Assembly: GCA_012031565.1 (NCBI GenBank) | Contig: JAAUUM010000002.1 | Coordinates: 1 to 63,772 of the forward strand | Source: Synechococcaceae cyanobacterium SM2_3_2 | Lineage (GTDB): Bacteria > Cyanobacteriota > Cyanobacteriia > Thermostichales > Thermostichaceae | Direction: 5' to 3' | DNA: 63,772 nucleotides | Shown here: positions 1 to 8,391 of the stretch, piece after piece | Layout of the letters: every line of letters starts with the position of its first letter | How positions within the stretch are numbered: the first letter of the stretch is position 1 | Program-made: the position numbers and the translations under genes | The notes under the pieces: model-generated | What the model was told of the DNA's origin: nothing | Databases searched by the model: none | Seen by the model: the letters and a program-made list of their open reading frames with translations, nothing else

Positions 1-63
1 TTGTTCCGCCTCCTGCTGGATTTGGACAGATGTGGCCTCATCCATCCGCTTGAGATGAGACAA
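1..63 (-). CDS. Possible partial CDS, unknown, running off the window start
   Basis: On the minus strand, two bases after the photolyase stop, a frame opens with TTG (63-61) or ATG (45-43) and stays open to the window edge, giving residues such as MDEATSVQIQQEAEQ. The composition is plausible for a soluble helical protein. Only about 20 codons are visible, no ribosome binding site is clear, and one plus-strand frame is also open to position 69, so this may not be a gene. No family recognised. Confidence 0.25.
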   Translation of the reverse strand, partial: MSHLKRMDEATSVQIQQEAEQ

Positions 64-65
64 GA

Positions 66-1498
66 CTAGCCCCATTCTTCCCAATTGGTCAGCTTTTGGC
101 GATGGCGAATCAGGAAGTCCCAGTAAAAGATATTAAAGGGACAGGCTTGGTCGCCGCTCTTGTGCTGGTGATTGTAGCGGCAATTTTGACAGTAGTCGCT
201 CATCTTATCAATGTAGCGGGCTGAGGCGGCATAGGGCTTGGTCGCCAGGGATCCCCCATCCGCAAACAGCCCCATGCCGATCACATTGGTCTGCATCACC
301 CAGTCATAGCTGTCGATAAAGACATCGTGAAACCAGCTCTCCACCGCTTGAGGGTTGATGCCACTGATCAGGGCAAAGTTGCTCAACACCATCAGCCTTT
401 GGATGTGATGGGCATAGCCGCTGCGCTTGATCTGATCGATACTCTGGGACAGACAGTTCATATCGGTGTCGCCTGTCCAAAAGAAGTCCGGCAGGGGGCG
501 TTGGTGGTCAAACCAGTTACGGTCGCCATAGCCCTCCGGCATCAGCCACTCATAGATTCCCCGCATATACTCTCGCCAGCCCAACACCTGCCGAATAAAA
601 CCCTCCACACTGGACAACGGGATCCCGCCCTGGGCCTGTAAATACCTTTGCTCTGCTGCCTGGATCACCTCTAAGGGGTGCAGCAGGCCGATATTGAGAT
701 AGGGGGAGATCAGGGCGTGCCACATCGTATCCTCACCCGTCACCATCGCATCTTGGAGGGGGCCAAACTGAGCGAGACGTTGTGCCACAAAGGTTTCTAG
801 CACCTGCAATGCCTGCGAACGGTTCACCGCCCAGTGAAAAGGCTCCAGGTTGCCAAAGGCTTCGGGATAGTCTTGGCGAACTTTGGCCATCACCGCTTGG
901 GTGATCAGGTCAGGCTCAAACCGCAATGGCGCTGGAAACAGGGATCCCGCCTGAGGGGGTTGACGGTTGTCGCTGTCATAGTTCCACTTGCCCCCAAGGG
1001 GTTGTTCCCCCTCCATCAAGATCTGCCAGCGTTGCGGCCCTGCCGATAAAAGTCCTCCATCACCAACCGTTTGCGGCCTGTGGCCCAGGTTCTAAACTCC
1101 TGCACTGTCCATAAGAAATGATTATTGGCCACCATCTCAATCGGCAACAGGGATCCCAGTTCCTCAACTTTTTGCCGGAAGGGGATATCGCTCGGCTCCA
1201 TCACCCGAATCGACTCAAGCTGTTCTTGATTGGCCCAGGTGTGCAAGGGATCCGAGAAGGTTGCCGCTTCGATATAGGTGACCGGATAGCCCAGCCTCTT
1301 TAGCTCTTGGGCAAAGTGCCGCATGGCCGACCAAACCAACACCAGCTTTTGCTTGTGATAGCGACGGCGACGCCCCCACTCACTCGACTCCACCATCAGC
1401 ACAGGGGTGTGGGCTGGCTTTTGCACCTCTCGCAGGGATTGCAAGGCGGACTGGTCATTATGAAGCTGATCCCCAAGGATCCAGATGCCGATGGTCAT
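66..1498 (-). pseudogene. Cryptochrome/photolyase-related FeS protein (FeS-BCP/PhrB type), frameshifted
   Basis: Two minus-strand reading frames together make one deoxyribodipyrimidine photolyase-related protein (DUF523-free, PF04244-like family, normally about 500 residues). The N-terminal part (1498 to 1016, 160 residues) begins MTIGIWILGDQL and ends with RKRLVMEDFYRQGRNAGRS. The C-terminal part (1019 to 66) resumes with MEGEQPLGGKWNYD, which in the family directly follows the FYR motif. Adding one base near 1029-1041 would restore QGPQRWQILMEGEQP as one frame. The C-terminal part keeps the FAD-region motifs and the iron-sulfur cysteines (YCQNCRYNH and ACPFN near its end). Family role: FAD- and FeS-dependent repair of (6-4) photoproducts or light sensing. 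The upstream TGA overlaps a downstream ATG (TGATG), so the second half could be translated by re-initiation, but a lost or mis-sequenced base is simpler. Confidence 0.85.
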
Positions 1499-1563
1499 AA
1501 GTTAATCAAAAGGGTTGAGCAGGAGAAGCCAGAAACACTCGACAGATCTGCACCCGATCTGAG

Positions 1564-2841
1564 CTAGTCGGTCTGGGGCGGCGTGATAAATTGCCCAGAG
1601 TTATCGTCCTCAGCAGACTGAATCTGATCGGGATCCAAGGGACTCTGGACTTGTGGTTCTTCTGGAGCCGGATCTGCCGCCTCAACCTCTGCCTCAACCT
1701 CTTCTGTTGCAGATGCGCTGGGATCAGGACTGGCCTCTACTTCAGGGATATCGTTTTGCGGGATAGCCTCTGCTTCAGGAAGGGTATCGTCTGGCTCAGG
1801 TATTGAGGTCTCTGGGGTGACGGGATCCCGATCGGGATCCTCAGTCTCAACCGGATCTGGCTCTACCTCTGGCAAAATGGGCCGGGGATCCGCCGGCATG
1901 GCTGCTGCTGCGGTCTGGTCTCCCATCACCGACAAGGCCAGAGCCGCCTCTGCCCGAGAAACGGGATCCATGGGATGAAATATCCGAATGGGGCCAAAGG
2001 TATGCAAGATAGTGGACGGCTGTGCCTGTCGATCCGCCACGATCGCCGCCACCGCTTCATCTGGGATCCGATCGGCGTCCGCAAAGCCCCAGTCCTGCTC
2101 TAGGTCAGCACGGGATCCCTTCAGAGGGCCAGGGGGTAGCACCACCGGCAGCTTGAGCCGGATCAACTCCGCCCGCGACAGCAGACTGTTGGGCCGAAAT
2201 TCCTGTTGGGCATCCCCCTCGATCAAACCTGCATGGCCCAGAGCCTGAACAAAGCTGAATTGGGGGTGATCCTCCGGTACATCCAAAAAAAGAGGGCGAT
2301 CTGGAGACTGAGATAGCCGAATCTGACGACTGGGATCCCCTTGATAGAGGGCATTGTTAGCCAACACTAACCACTGGGCAAATTCCCCCCGTTGAATACT
2401 CCGCATCGGGTCAAAGGCCGTGCCCTCGACCGCATCCAGCACTCCTAGGCGTTCCAAATCTGTGATGGCCGCTTGAGTGAGTGGAGCCAGGGATCCCAAA
2501 TCTTCAAAACGGCTGGTACTGGAGACTGGCGCAGTTCCTGTCGGGCTGGGTTCCGGTTCCACAAGCTCAATAGGGTCGGACTCTTCCTGCTCGATCTCCT
2601 CTTCCATTTCTTCCACAGGCTGCACAGACACCGGAGCCTCCGAGACAACGGGATCCGGCCCAACTATCTCAGGCTCAACTATCTCAGGCCCAACATTCTC
2701 GGCTCCAACTCTTTCGGTACTGGGCACCCGCAAGGCGTTTTCCACTTGGCCGCCCCACTCACTCCCCTGACAGGATGCCAGCAATAGCCAGAGGATCCCG
2801 TAGAGGCCAAACCATGACCGGTGATAAGGGTGAGGCAGCAT
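1564..2841 (-). CDS. SLH-domain lipoprotein
   Basis: A 425-residue predicted lipoprotein. The N-terminus has a short hydrophobic stretch (residues 12-22) ending in the lipobox LLASC, so Cys24 would be lipidated. After an acidic Pro/Glu/Val-rich linker with a short repeated segment (about 45-110), two S-layer-homology-like units follow: one near 112-165 (DLERLGVLDAVEGTAFDP, then RGEFAQWLVLANN) and one near 183-235 (FLDVPEDHPQFSFVQALGHAGLI, then SRAELIRLKL). The last 100 residues are a very acidic Pro/Glu/Asp tail. SLH modules bind cell-wall polymer, and in cyanobacteria similar lipoproteins occur at the envelope; function here is inferred. It lies just downstream of the deacetylase fusion gene on the same strand, 58 bases away, so they may be co-transcribed. 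Confidence 0.75.
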   Translation of the reverse strand: MLPHPYHRSWFGLYGILWLLLASCQGSEWGGQVENALRVPSTERVGAENVGPEIVEPEIVGPDPVVSEAPVSVQPVEEMEEEIEQEESDPIELVEPEPSPTGTAPVSSTSRFEDLGSLAPLTQAAITDLERLGVLDAVEGTAFDPMRSIQRGEFAQWLVLANNALYQGDPSRQIRLSQSPDRPLFLDVPEDHPQFSFVQALGHAGLIEGDAQQEFRPNSLLSRAELIRLKLPVVLPPGPLKGSRADLEQDWGFADADRIPDEAVAAIVADRQAQPSTILHTFGPIRIFHPMDPVSRAEAALALSVMGDQTAAAAMPADPRPILPEVEPDPVETEDPDRDPVTPETSIPEPDDTLPEAEAIPQNDIPEVEASPDPSASATEEVEAEVEAADPAPEEPQVQSPLDPDQIQSAEDDNSGQFITPPQTD

Positions 2842-2899
2842 GGACTTCAGTCTCTCCAGATGACTCCCCCTAGGCTAACTGATTCCCTACTGCCGAGAC

Positions 2900-5218
2900 T
2901 TAGCGGGTCGCCAATCGGGAAGTCATGGATTTGGACAGGGGCTTATGGGCGGGATCCTGGACGATGCGGGGCACTTGGGGATCCACCAAAGCAGCCGGAG
3001 GAGCCAGTTGGAACCCATCCAAAATCCGCTGCAACGTCTGATCATCGATCTCAGTGGCCAGAGTAGCCCCCTCATCGCCAAAGCCCAATTCCACCACCGC
3101 CAGCGCCACCTCGTTGCCATACACCCCGTCGGGGCCAGACTGGAGCAGATCTGTCCGGCCTTGGCTGGCGGCAATTCGTGTCAAGCCCATCTGAATTGCC
3201 ATCACCGCTGCCCCTCGATCCCCCTGTCGCAGGATCCCTTGGCCCGCCAAAATCTGTTCTAAAGCAGCTCGGGCGGGAACTTCCACCTCTGGCAACAGCA
3301 AGCTGGCCATCAGTTCCAACTTGCTTATCTCGGGTTGGGAGGGATCCCTCTCCTGGAGTTCTGCCAAGTCATACAGCAAGATGGCATGGGGCACGGGCCG
3401 ACTGGGCTGTCCTTGGGCAGAGTGCCCGGTGGCCAAGATCTCCCCATCTTTGATCAATGACGTACTAAAACCCGAATCCAGCAACACCGCCTCTTGGATC
3501 CCGGCTTCCACCAACACTTGCGATAAAATCGGCGCATCCACATGGGTACTGGTGGCCCCAATCACCGCCAAGCCATCCTGATCCACCCCAAAAAAGGCAC
3601 GGGGCCGAAACTCCCATGCACTAGAAAGGCGAAAAGACTCCAGTTGCGTCCGGCTCAACGGTTCGCCATTTTTGACCACCCACAGACCTCCGACAAACAG
3701 GTCTGTCACATCAGGCATGATCTGCTGAATGTCCTCCAGGCTGTTCATGGTGTCGGGGTCAAACGGCAAAAAGCTGATTCGATCTCGCCCGAATAGCACC
3801 AGCGGACGACCGACAATGGCGCTGTTATCCTCCGGTCTGCCTGGGATAAAGGTGCGGGTATTGGCGGCCATGGCGGGGCCGATCATGACATTGCTAGCAG
3901 AGTTGATGAAGGGGATGGCAAAAAAGCTGCCGTTGATCCCAGCTGGAGCCTGATAGCGATTTAATAAAGCCCCCAGGTCAAATCGGCGTTCCGCATGAAC
4001 GGTGGCCGGTCGCCCGCCCCGGATGGTGAGGGTTCGGACTTGAGAGAGACTTTCTTCTCGATAATCCAAGCGATGCAGAGGATTGAGCGGGTAGGTGGTG
4101 GCCCGAGCATCAGCAAAGGTTTGGGCACCCAAAATGGCCTCTTGGATCCTAAATTGGTCAAAGCGGCGCACCTCCAACAAATTGGCCGACTGTCCGGTAA
4201 AACCCCGATCCATCGTGAAGGACATCCGATAGCCTGCTGCGGCCACAGCAGCTTTCACCCGTTCATCCCGGTGGCCAGTGGTATAGGCAAAGTCGGGGAT
4301 CCCATGCCCCAGTTCCTCTTCCAATTTGCGTTTCGACTCCACCAGTTCCCGTTCTAGCTGGGCATCATCCACTTGGCGCAGATCGGAGGGATGGTTGATG
4401 GTGTGGCCGCCAAACTCCACTAGGCCACTGGCATCCATCTCCCGCATTTGATCCCAGGTGAAGTGATCCTTGCTGGTGGGCACCCCCACGAATCCGGTTT
4501 GGACAAAATAGGCGGCGGGATAGTTGAACTCTTTTAGTAGGGGAAAGGCATTGTCATAGAGACCCAAGTAGGCGTCATCAAAGGTGAGCAGAATAGCCTT
4601 GTCCGGCAGGGGCGCTCCATTACGGAGATGTTGGTAGAGCTGCTCCATCGAGATGGGCGTGACACCTGCCGCTTGGATAGACTCAAAATGTTGGCGCAAT
4701 TCTGTCACTGTGGTATCGAACCAGACATCCTTGGCCCCTGCCACCACATCGTGATACATGATGGACGGCACATAGGATAGCGATGCGCTGGGATGGAGGG
4801 CAAAGGGCGGTAATTCTGCCAACTCCACTGGAGGGGGGGCACTTAATCCGGCAGCCTGTGCTTTGGCTTGAAACCGAGTTTGCTCCACCACAGGCACTGA
4901 CGGTTCTGGCATTAACCCTTGGGTCATCTGAGCGACCTGAGTCTGGATCCCAGAGAGAAGACTGGGGGAGGAGACCAACAAGGCCAGCAGAGCACCTGCC
5001 AGAAAGCCCAGCAAGGCAAAGGAAAAGATCAATCTTCGCAGCCAGTTGCCCTGTGATCGAAGGTGAGGATGGGTTCTGCCATGACTGCCTCGTCCATTGG
5101 GGGATCCCATAGCAGTGCCATTCACCCCAGAGTTATGACCTGAGCCATTGAGGGGATACCTGGATCCTCTAGAGGGGGAACGGCTAGAGGTGCTCTGCCT
5201 GGAAGTCATCGTTTTCAA
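2900..5218 (-). CDS. Membrane-anchored polysaccharide deacetylase fused to phosphodiester glycosidase (NAGPA-like)
   Basis: A 772-residue multidomain envelope protein. Residues 1-60 are a basic, Ser/Gly-rich cytoplasmic tail; residues 62-83 form one membrane segment. A NodB-type deacetylase domain covers about 145-360, with metal/catalytic motifs TFDD (212-215) and HTINH (272-276). Residues about 395-625 match the phosphodiester glycosidase (NAGPA/DUF2233) fold: NGSFFAIPF at 429, the DLFVGGLWVVKNGE stretch, and LLDSGFSTSLI near 580. A C-terminal segment (about 655-745) with LRQGDRGAAVMAIQMGL looks like a peptidoglycan-binding repeat. NodB enzymes remove acetyl groups from cell-wall or exopolysaccharide sugars and NAGPA domains cleave sugar-phosphodiesters; having both in one chain points to envelope glycan editing, which is inference. 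Start could be residue 1 or Met4. Confidence 0.8.
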   Translation of the reverse strand: MKTMTSRQSTSSRSPSRGSRYPLNGSGHNSGVNGTAMGSPNGRGSHGRTHPHLRSQGNWLRRLIFSFALLGFLAGALLALLVSSPSLLSGIQTQVAQMTQGLMPEPSVPVVEQTRFQAKAQAAGLSAPPPVELAELPPFALHPSASLSYVPSIMYHDVVAGAKDVWFDTTVTELRQHFESIQAAGVTPISMEQLYQHLRNGAPLPDKAILLTFDDAYLGLYDNAFPLLKEFNYPAAYFVQTGFVGVPTSKDHFTWDQMREMDASGLVEFGGHTINHPSDLRQVDDAQLERELVESKRKLEEELGHGIPDFAYTTGHRDERVKAAVAAAGYRMSFTMDRGFTGQSANLLEVRRFDQFRIQEAILGAQTFADARATTYPLNPLHRLDYREESLSQVRTLTIRGGRPATVHAERRFDLGALLNRYQAPAGINGSFFAIPFINSASNVMIGPAMAANTRTFIPGRPEDNSAIVGRPLVLFGRDRISFLPFDPDTMNSLEDIQQIMPDVTDLFVGGLWVVKNGEPLSRTQLESFRLSSAWEFRPRAFFGVDQDGLAVIGATSTHVDAPILSQVLVEAGIQEAVLLDSGFSTSLIKDGEILATGHSAQGQPSRPVPHAILLYDLAELQERDPSQPEISKLELMASLLLPEVEVPARAALEQILAGQGILRQGDRGAAVMAIQMGLTRIAASQGRTDLLQSGPDGVYGNEVALAVVELGFGDEGATLATEIDDQTLQRILDGFQLAPPAALVDPQVPRIVQDPAHKPLSKSMTSRLATR

Positions 5219-5502
5219 CCCACACCAACATCAGATAGCCTATCACTCGGATTTGGCTGAATCCCACTGAATCTTGAGCAGAAAAGCATAGCCTGTTGAC
5301 TGACTTTGGAAATCTAGCCCGTGGCTCCAGCACAGGGATCCTGTCGAAGTTGTTGAGAAGCCTATTGAGAAACCTCTTGAGAAACATCAAACAACTATCT
5401 TCAACAGAAATTACCCCAATCTTGAGAGAGGTGGCCCCCATTGGTAAAGCCTGTGCTAGCATCTCCTTAACCCTTTTGGCATCCGTCGCTCCACAGCCTG
5501 CG

Positions 5503-6033
5503 ATGACACGAGTCCTGGTTCTCAACGCCTCGTATGAGCCGCTCAACATCACCAGTTGGCGAAGGGCAATTATCCTTTTGCTCAAGGAAAAAGCCGAACA
5601 AGTGGAGCACAATGGCCGCTTGATTTATGGCAACATTCCCTTGCCCACGGTGATCCGACTGCGGCATTATGTGGCCGTTCCTTACAAAGAAATTCCCCTG
5701 ACTCGTCGCAACGTTTTGCATCGAGATGGGTTTACCTGTCAGTATTGCGCCTGCACTGGCGATGATCTGACCATTGATCATGTGGTGCCTCGATCCCGTG
5801 GTGGTGGAGATGCTTGGGAAAATGTGGTCAGTGCCTGTGTGCGCTGCAATGTCAGAAAAGGCAACCGCACCCCCCGCGAGGCAGGGATGCCACTGTTACA
5901 CACCCCCCGTCGCCCCCACAGCAGCCTCTACTTTGAGATCACCCGTATGGTCTCCAGTGGGGCTCATCGAGAATGGTCGAAGTATGTGATTGGGCTGGGG
6001 GACGAATTTGCCCAGTCGGTGCGAGCAGGATAG
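5503..6033 (+). CDS. HNH endonuclease
   Basis: A 176-residue protein of the HNH nuclease family widespread in cyanobacteria. The frame is open from 5296, but homologous proteins begin at MTRVLVLNASYEPLNI, so the ATG at 5503 is taken as the start. The core reads CQYC, then IDHVVPRSRGG (the DH of the HNH motif), then NVVSACVRCNVRKGN with a second CxxC, so a zinc-stabilised beta-beta-alpha metal fold is expected. The N-terminal half (STYEPL-like and WRRAIILLLKEKAE) is characteristic of this family. Cellular role is not established; DNA cleavage or repair is inferred from the fold. It converges with the DUF3352 gene. Confidence 0.85.
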   Translation: MTRVLVLNASYEPLNITSWRRAIILLLKEKAEQVEHNGRLIYGNIPLPTVIRLRHYVAVPYKEIPLTRRNVLHRDGFTCQYCACTGDDLTIDHVVPRSRGGGDAWENVVSACVRCNVRKGNRTPREAGMPLLHTPRRPHSSLYFEITRMVSSGAHREWSKYVIGLGDEFAQSVRAG

Positions 6034-6075
6034 GATTCACTCCCCTGTGCCCCTCAAGTCATGACTTCCACGATA

Positions 6076-6120
6076 ACTTCAACGGTTATGACTTTAACGG
6101 TTATGACTTTAACGATAGTG
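6076..6120. repeat. 15-bp tandem repeat, three copies
   Basis: Three head-to-tail units of the form ACTTTAACGGTTATG (6076-6090, 6091-6105, 6106-6120), the first with one change and the last diverged. The third unit overlaps the stop codon of the convergent DUF3352 gene. Confidence 0.9.
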
Positions 6121-8022
6121 CAGCCAAGCAGAGCCCGTTTGGGTTTGGTTCCCTGAGCCCAGCGGAGCGGTGGAAGGCAGATCTTGAGTCTCCTGCAATC
6201 CCCACAGCAGGGTGGTAGGCACCGGGATCCCTAGTTTTTCCAGGCTCTGAAGGCCATTCACAATGGGTAGAGACTTGAAGCCCGTCCAAGTTTTAGCGAT
6301 GGGGGTGTTGACGTAGAGCAATCCATGTTCACGCGCACTCAAATGGCGACTGGCCTGTTTCCATACCCGAGAGGCAGGGATCCCTGGGCCAGTGAGGGCT
6401 TGTTCTAGCAGGGACAGCGAAGAGGTCAAATAGACAACAGACCCAGATCTGACTCGATAGACCAAGGCTGGGGGCCGCTTGACCACGGGTACAGGGGTAG
6501 GACTAGGCGTTGGAGGGTGGGGGGGGAGTGACTCCAGTTCAGAGAGGGGATCCCCAGTCAGGCTTTCTGGGCTAGGGCTTTCTGGGCTAGGGCTTTCTGG
6601 GCTAGGGCTTTCTGGACTAGGGCTTTCGGAACTAAGGTTTTCGGAACTAAGGTTTTCTGGGAATCCTCCCTCTTCGATCACCAACTTTTCAGTCACAGAC
6701 CCATCGAGAGTGAGGGGAATTGGTTGAGGGGCGGGATCGCTGGCCAAAACGACAAAGGTGGGATCCCCTGGGGCTTGTAGGGCCACTGCCGGGTTGAGTC
6801 CGGTGACATCAGCGCCATACCAAGCGGTAGCTTGCCCCAATTGAGACTGACTCAAGGAGATTTGTTGAACCTGGAGTCCTGCGGCAGTGGCTTTTTGATC
6901 CAGGCGGGCCAATAGAGTTGCCGCCTGGGGATCCTCAGCATGAGCCACCCAGAGCCAGTTGGGGGTGCTAGAGGAGGTGGAGGGCAGTAGGGCAAGGGCA
7001 TATCCCTGATTCAGCCCCGTCAGATCTTTAGCCCAGTCGATCGGGATCCCACTGACATTGTTAGACAACCAAGCAGGAAGATTAGCAGCGGCGGCGTTCC
7101 CAGCAGATGTGGAGGATCCAAAGGATTTTCCGGTCACGATCAGTCCGGCGGTCTGAGGGATCCGGGTGAGCAAATCTTGGGTCTTGACGGTCTGAATCGG
7201 CTCAAACTTTGCATCTACCCCGTAGGCAGCAGTCTCCAGATGCAAGCCGTCAAAGCCAACCCCCAGGCCAAGATTGAGGGCCACATCAGCATCCTGAGCC
7301 GGATGGAGATAAACCCAGCCGATCCCAGCCGAGTGACGGATGGCCTGAAAGGCGGGGGCTGTGCTCAAGGACAACAGGGGCAGTTGCCAGGTGTCAATGG
7401 CAGTTTGGATCAAGCGTTCATCATCTGCTATCAAAACTCCTACATCCCCCAGTGCTGCTGTGGCCAAGGGGGAGCCGGAGTCTGTTGCCAAAATCTGCAC
7501 CCCTTTGTAGGTATTGAGGTGAAACGGGATCCCGGCCAGATCAAGCCGTTGCCAGATCAGATTGAGGGTGAAATTGGAGCGATCAAGATCTTGGGTGGAG
7601 AGGATCAGCAAGGTGCCTGAGCGGGAGTCTGCCCCGGCGGGAATCTCTGCCCAAATCAGCTCAGATCCTAGCCACGGCTTGACTTCGCGCTCAAAATCCA
7701 ATCCTCCCAGTTGAAACCCAGCTCCGATTAGACCAGGGCCACGCTCCGATAAAGCCTGTGACCATAAATAACGGGCACGGTGACGATAGCCGGGATCCAC
7801 AGCCGCGTGGTGAAAAGCTTGGATGGCTGGCAGAGGGGAGGTGATGGCCGCCACAAGGGTGGCAGAACGAGGCACTAGGCTCAATAGGGTTGGGGTTTGC
7901 GACTGGGCGTGCAGCAGCGTTAAGGGGCTTTGGGTCAACAACCAAACCGCTATTCCGCCAAAACTCAGGGCGATAATCAGCAGCACAGCAAGGATCCCGC
8001 GTTGGAGCTGGCGTAGCGGCAT
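6109..8022 (-). CDS. DUF3352 domain-containing membrane-anchored protein
   Basis: A 637-residue protein with one N-terminal membrane segment (residues 10-29, GILAVLLIIALSFGGIAVWLL), then a long periplasmic or lumenal region matching the cyanobacterial DUF3352 family (LVPRSATLVAAITSPLPAIQAF, RGPGLIGAGFQLGGLDFEREVKPWLGSELIWAEI split over residues 50-125). Function of the family is unknown. Near residues 455-490 a run of ESPSPE repeats interrupts the domain; it is encoded by a DNA tandem repeat at 6561-6660 and looks like a flexible linker. The C-terminus continues with the GLLYVNTPIAKTWTGFKSLP segment typical of the family. The gene starts after an unrelated 9-bp repeat in its leader. Confidence 0.75.
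   Translation of the reverse strand: MPLRQLQRGILAVLLIIALSFGGIAVWLLTQSPLTLLHAQSQTPTLLSLVPRSATLVAAITSPLPAIQAFHHAAVDPGYRHRARYLWSQALSERGPGLIGAGFQLGGLDFEREVKPWLGSELIWAEIPAGADSRSGTLLILSTQDLDRSNFTLNLIWQRLDLAGIPFHLNTYKGVQILATDSGSPLATAALGDVGVLIADDERLIQTAIDTWQLPLLSLSTAPAFQAIRHSAGIGWVYLHPAQDADVALNLGLGVGFDGLHLETAAYGVDAKFEPIQTVKTQDLLTRIPQTAGLIVTGKSFGSSTSAGNAAAANLPAWLSNNVSGIPIDWAKDLTGLNQGYALALLPSTSSSTPNWLWVAHAEDPQAATLLARLDQKATAAGLQVQQISLSQSQLGQATAWYGADVTGLNPAVALQAPGDPTFVVLASDPAPQPIPLTLDGSVTEKLVIEEGGFPENLSSENLSSESPSPESPSPESPSPESPSPESLTGDPLSELESLPPHPPTPSPTPVPVVKRPPALVYRVRSGSVVYLTSSLSLLEQALTGPGIPASRVWKQASRHLSAREHGLLYVNTPIAKTWTGFKSLPIVNGLQSLEKLGIPVPTTLLWGLQETQDLPSTAPLGSGNQTQTGSAWLHYR
6561..6660. repeat. 15-bp in-frame tandem repeat within DUF3352 gene
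   Basis: About six units based on CTTTCTGGGCTAGGG, the last ones diverged to CTTTCGGAACTAAGG and similar. On the minus strand they encode the Ser-Pro-Glu-rich linker of the DUF3352 protein. A 15-bp unit preserves the reading frame. Confidence 0.9.
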
Positions 8023-8041
8023 GGACTGTGATTCCCCCTTT

Positions 8042-8077
8042 TGTTGTATCTGTTGTATCTGTTGTAACTGTTGTATC
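8042..8077. repeat. 9-bp tandem repeat, four copies
   Basis: Four units of TGTTGTATC (the third is TGTTGTAAC) in the divergent spacer between the DUF3352 gene and the M48 protease, just upstream of the DUF3352 start. Confidence 0.9.
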
Positions 8078-8391
8078 TAAGGATATCCGTGCTGATTGTA
8101 CTGCTCAGCCTTGACCTAGATCCCACTTATCCTAGACCTTGGCAACAGTCATCTCCCCTGACGCCTCAAACTGCCCTCTTCTCGGTCTGCCGCCTTCCGC
8201 AAACAGCAGAGTAACTAATAGGATTGAAATCATTAAGATTCCCGACAAGCCCACAAAACTCGACCTTGGGGGTTTCCGGTCACTCACTAGATGGTGCAAA
8301 ATCATGGGTATCTCGTGTTGTAATTGTGGCTTTTGTTGCAACACTGATTCAAGATGCGCCTTGCCTGACTCAACCGCTGAGGGATCCTCCC

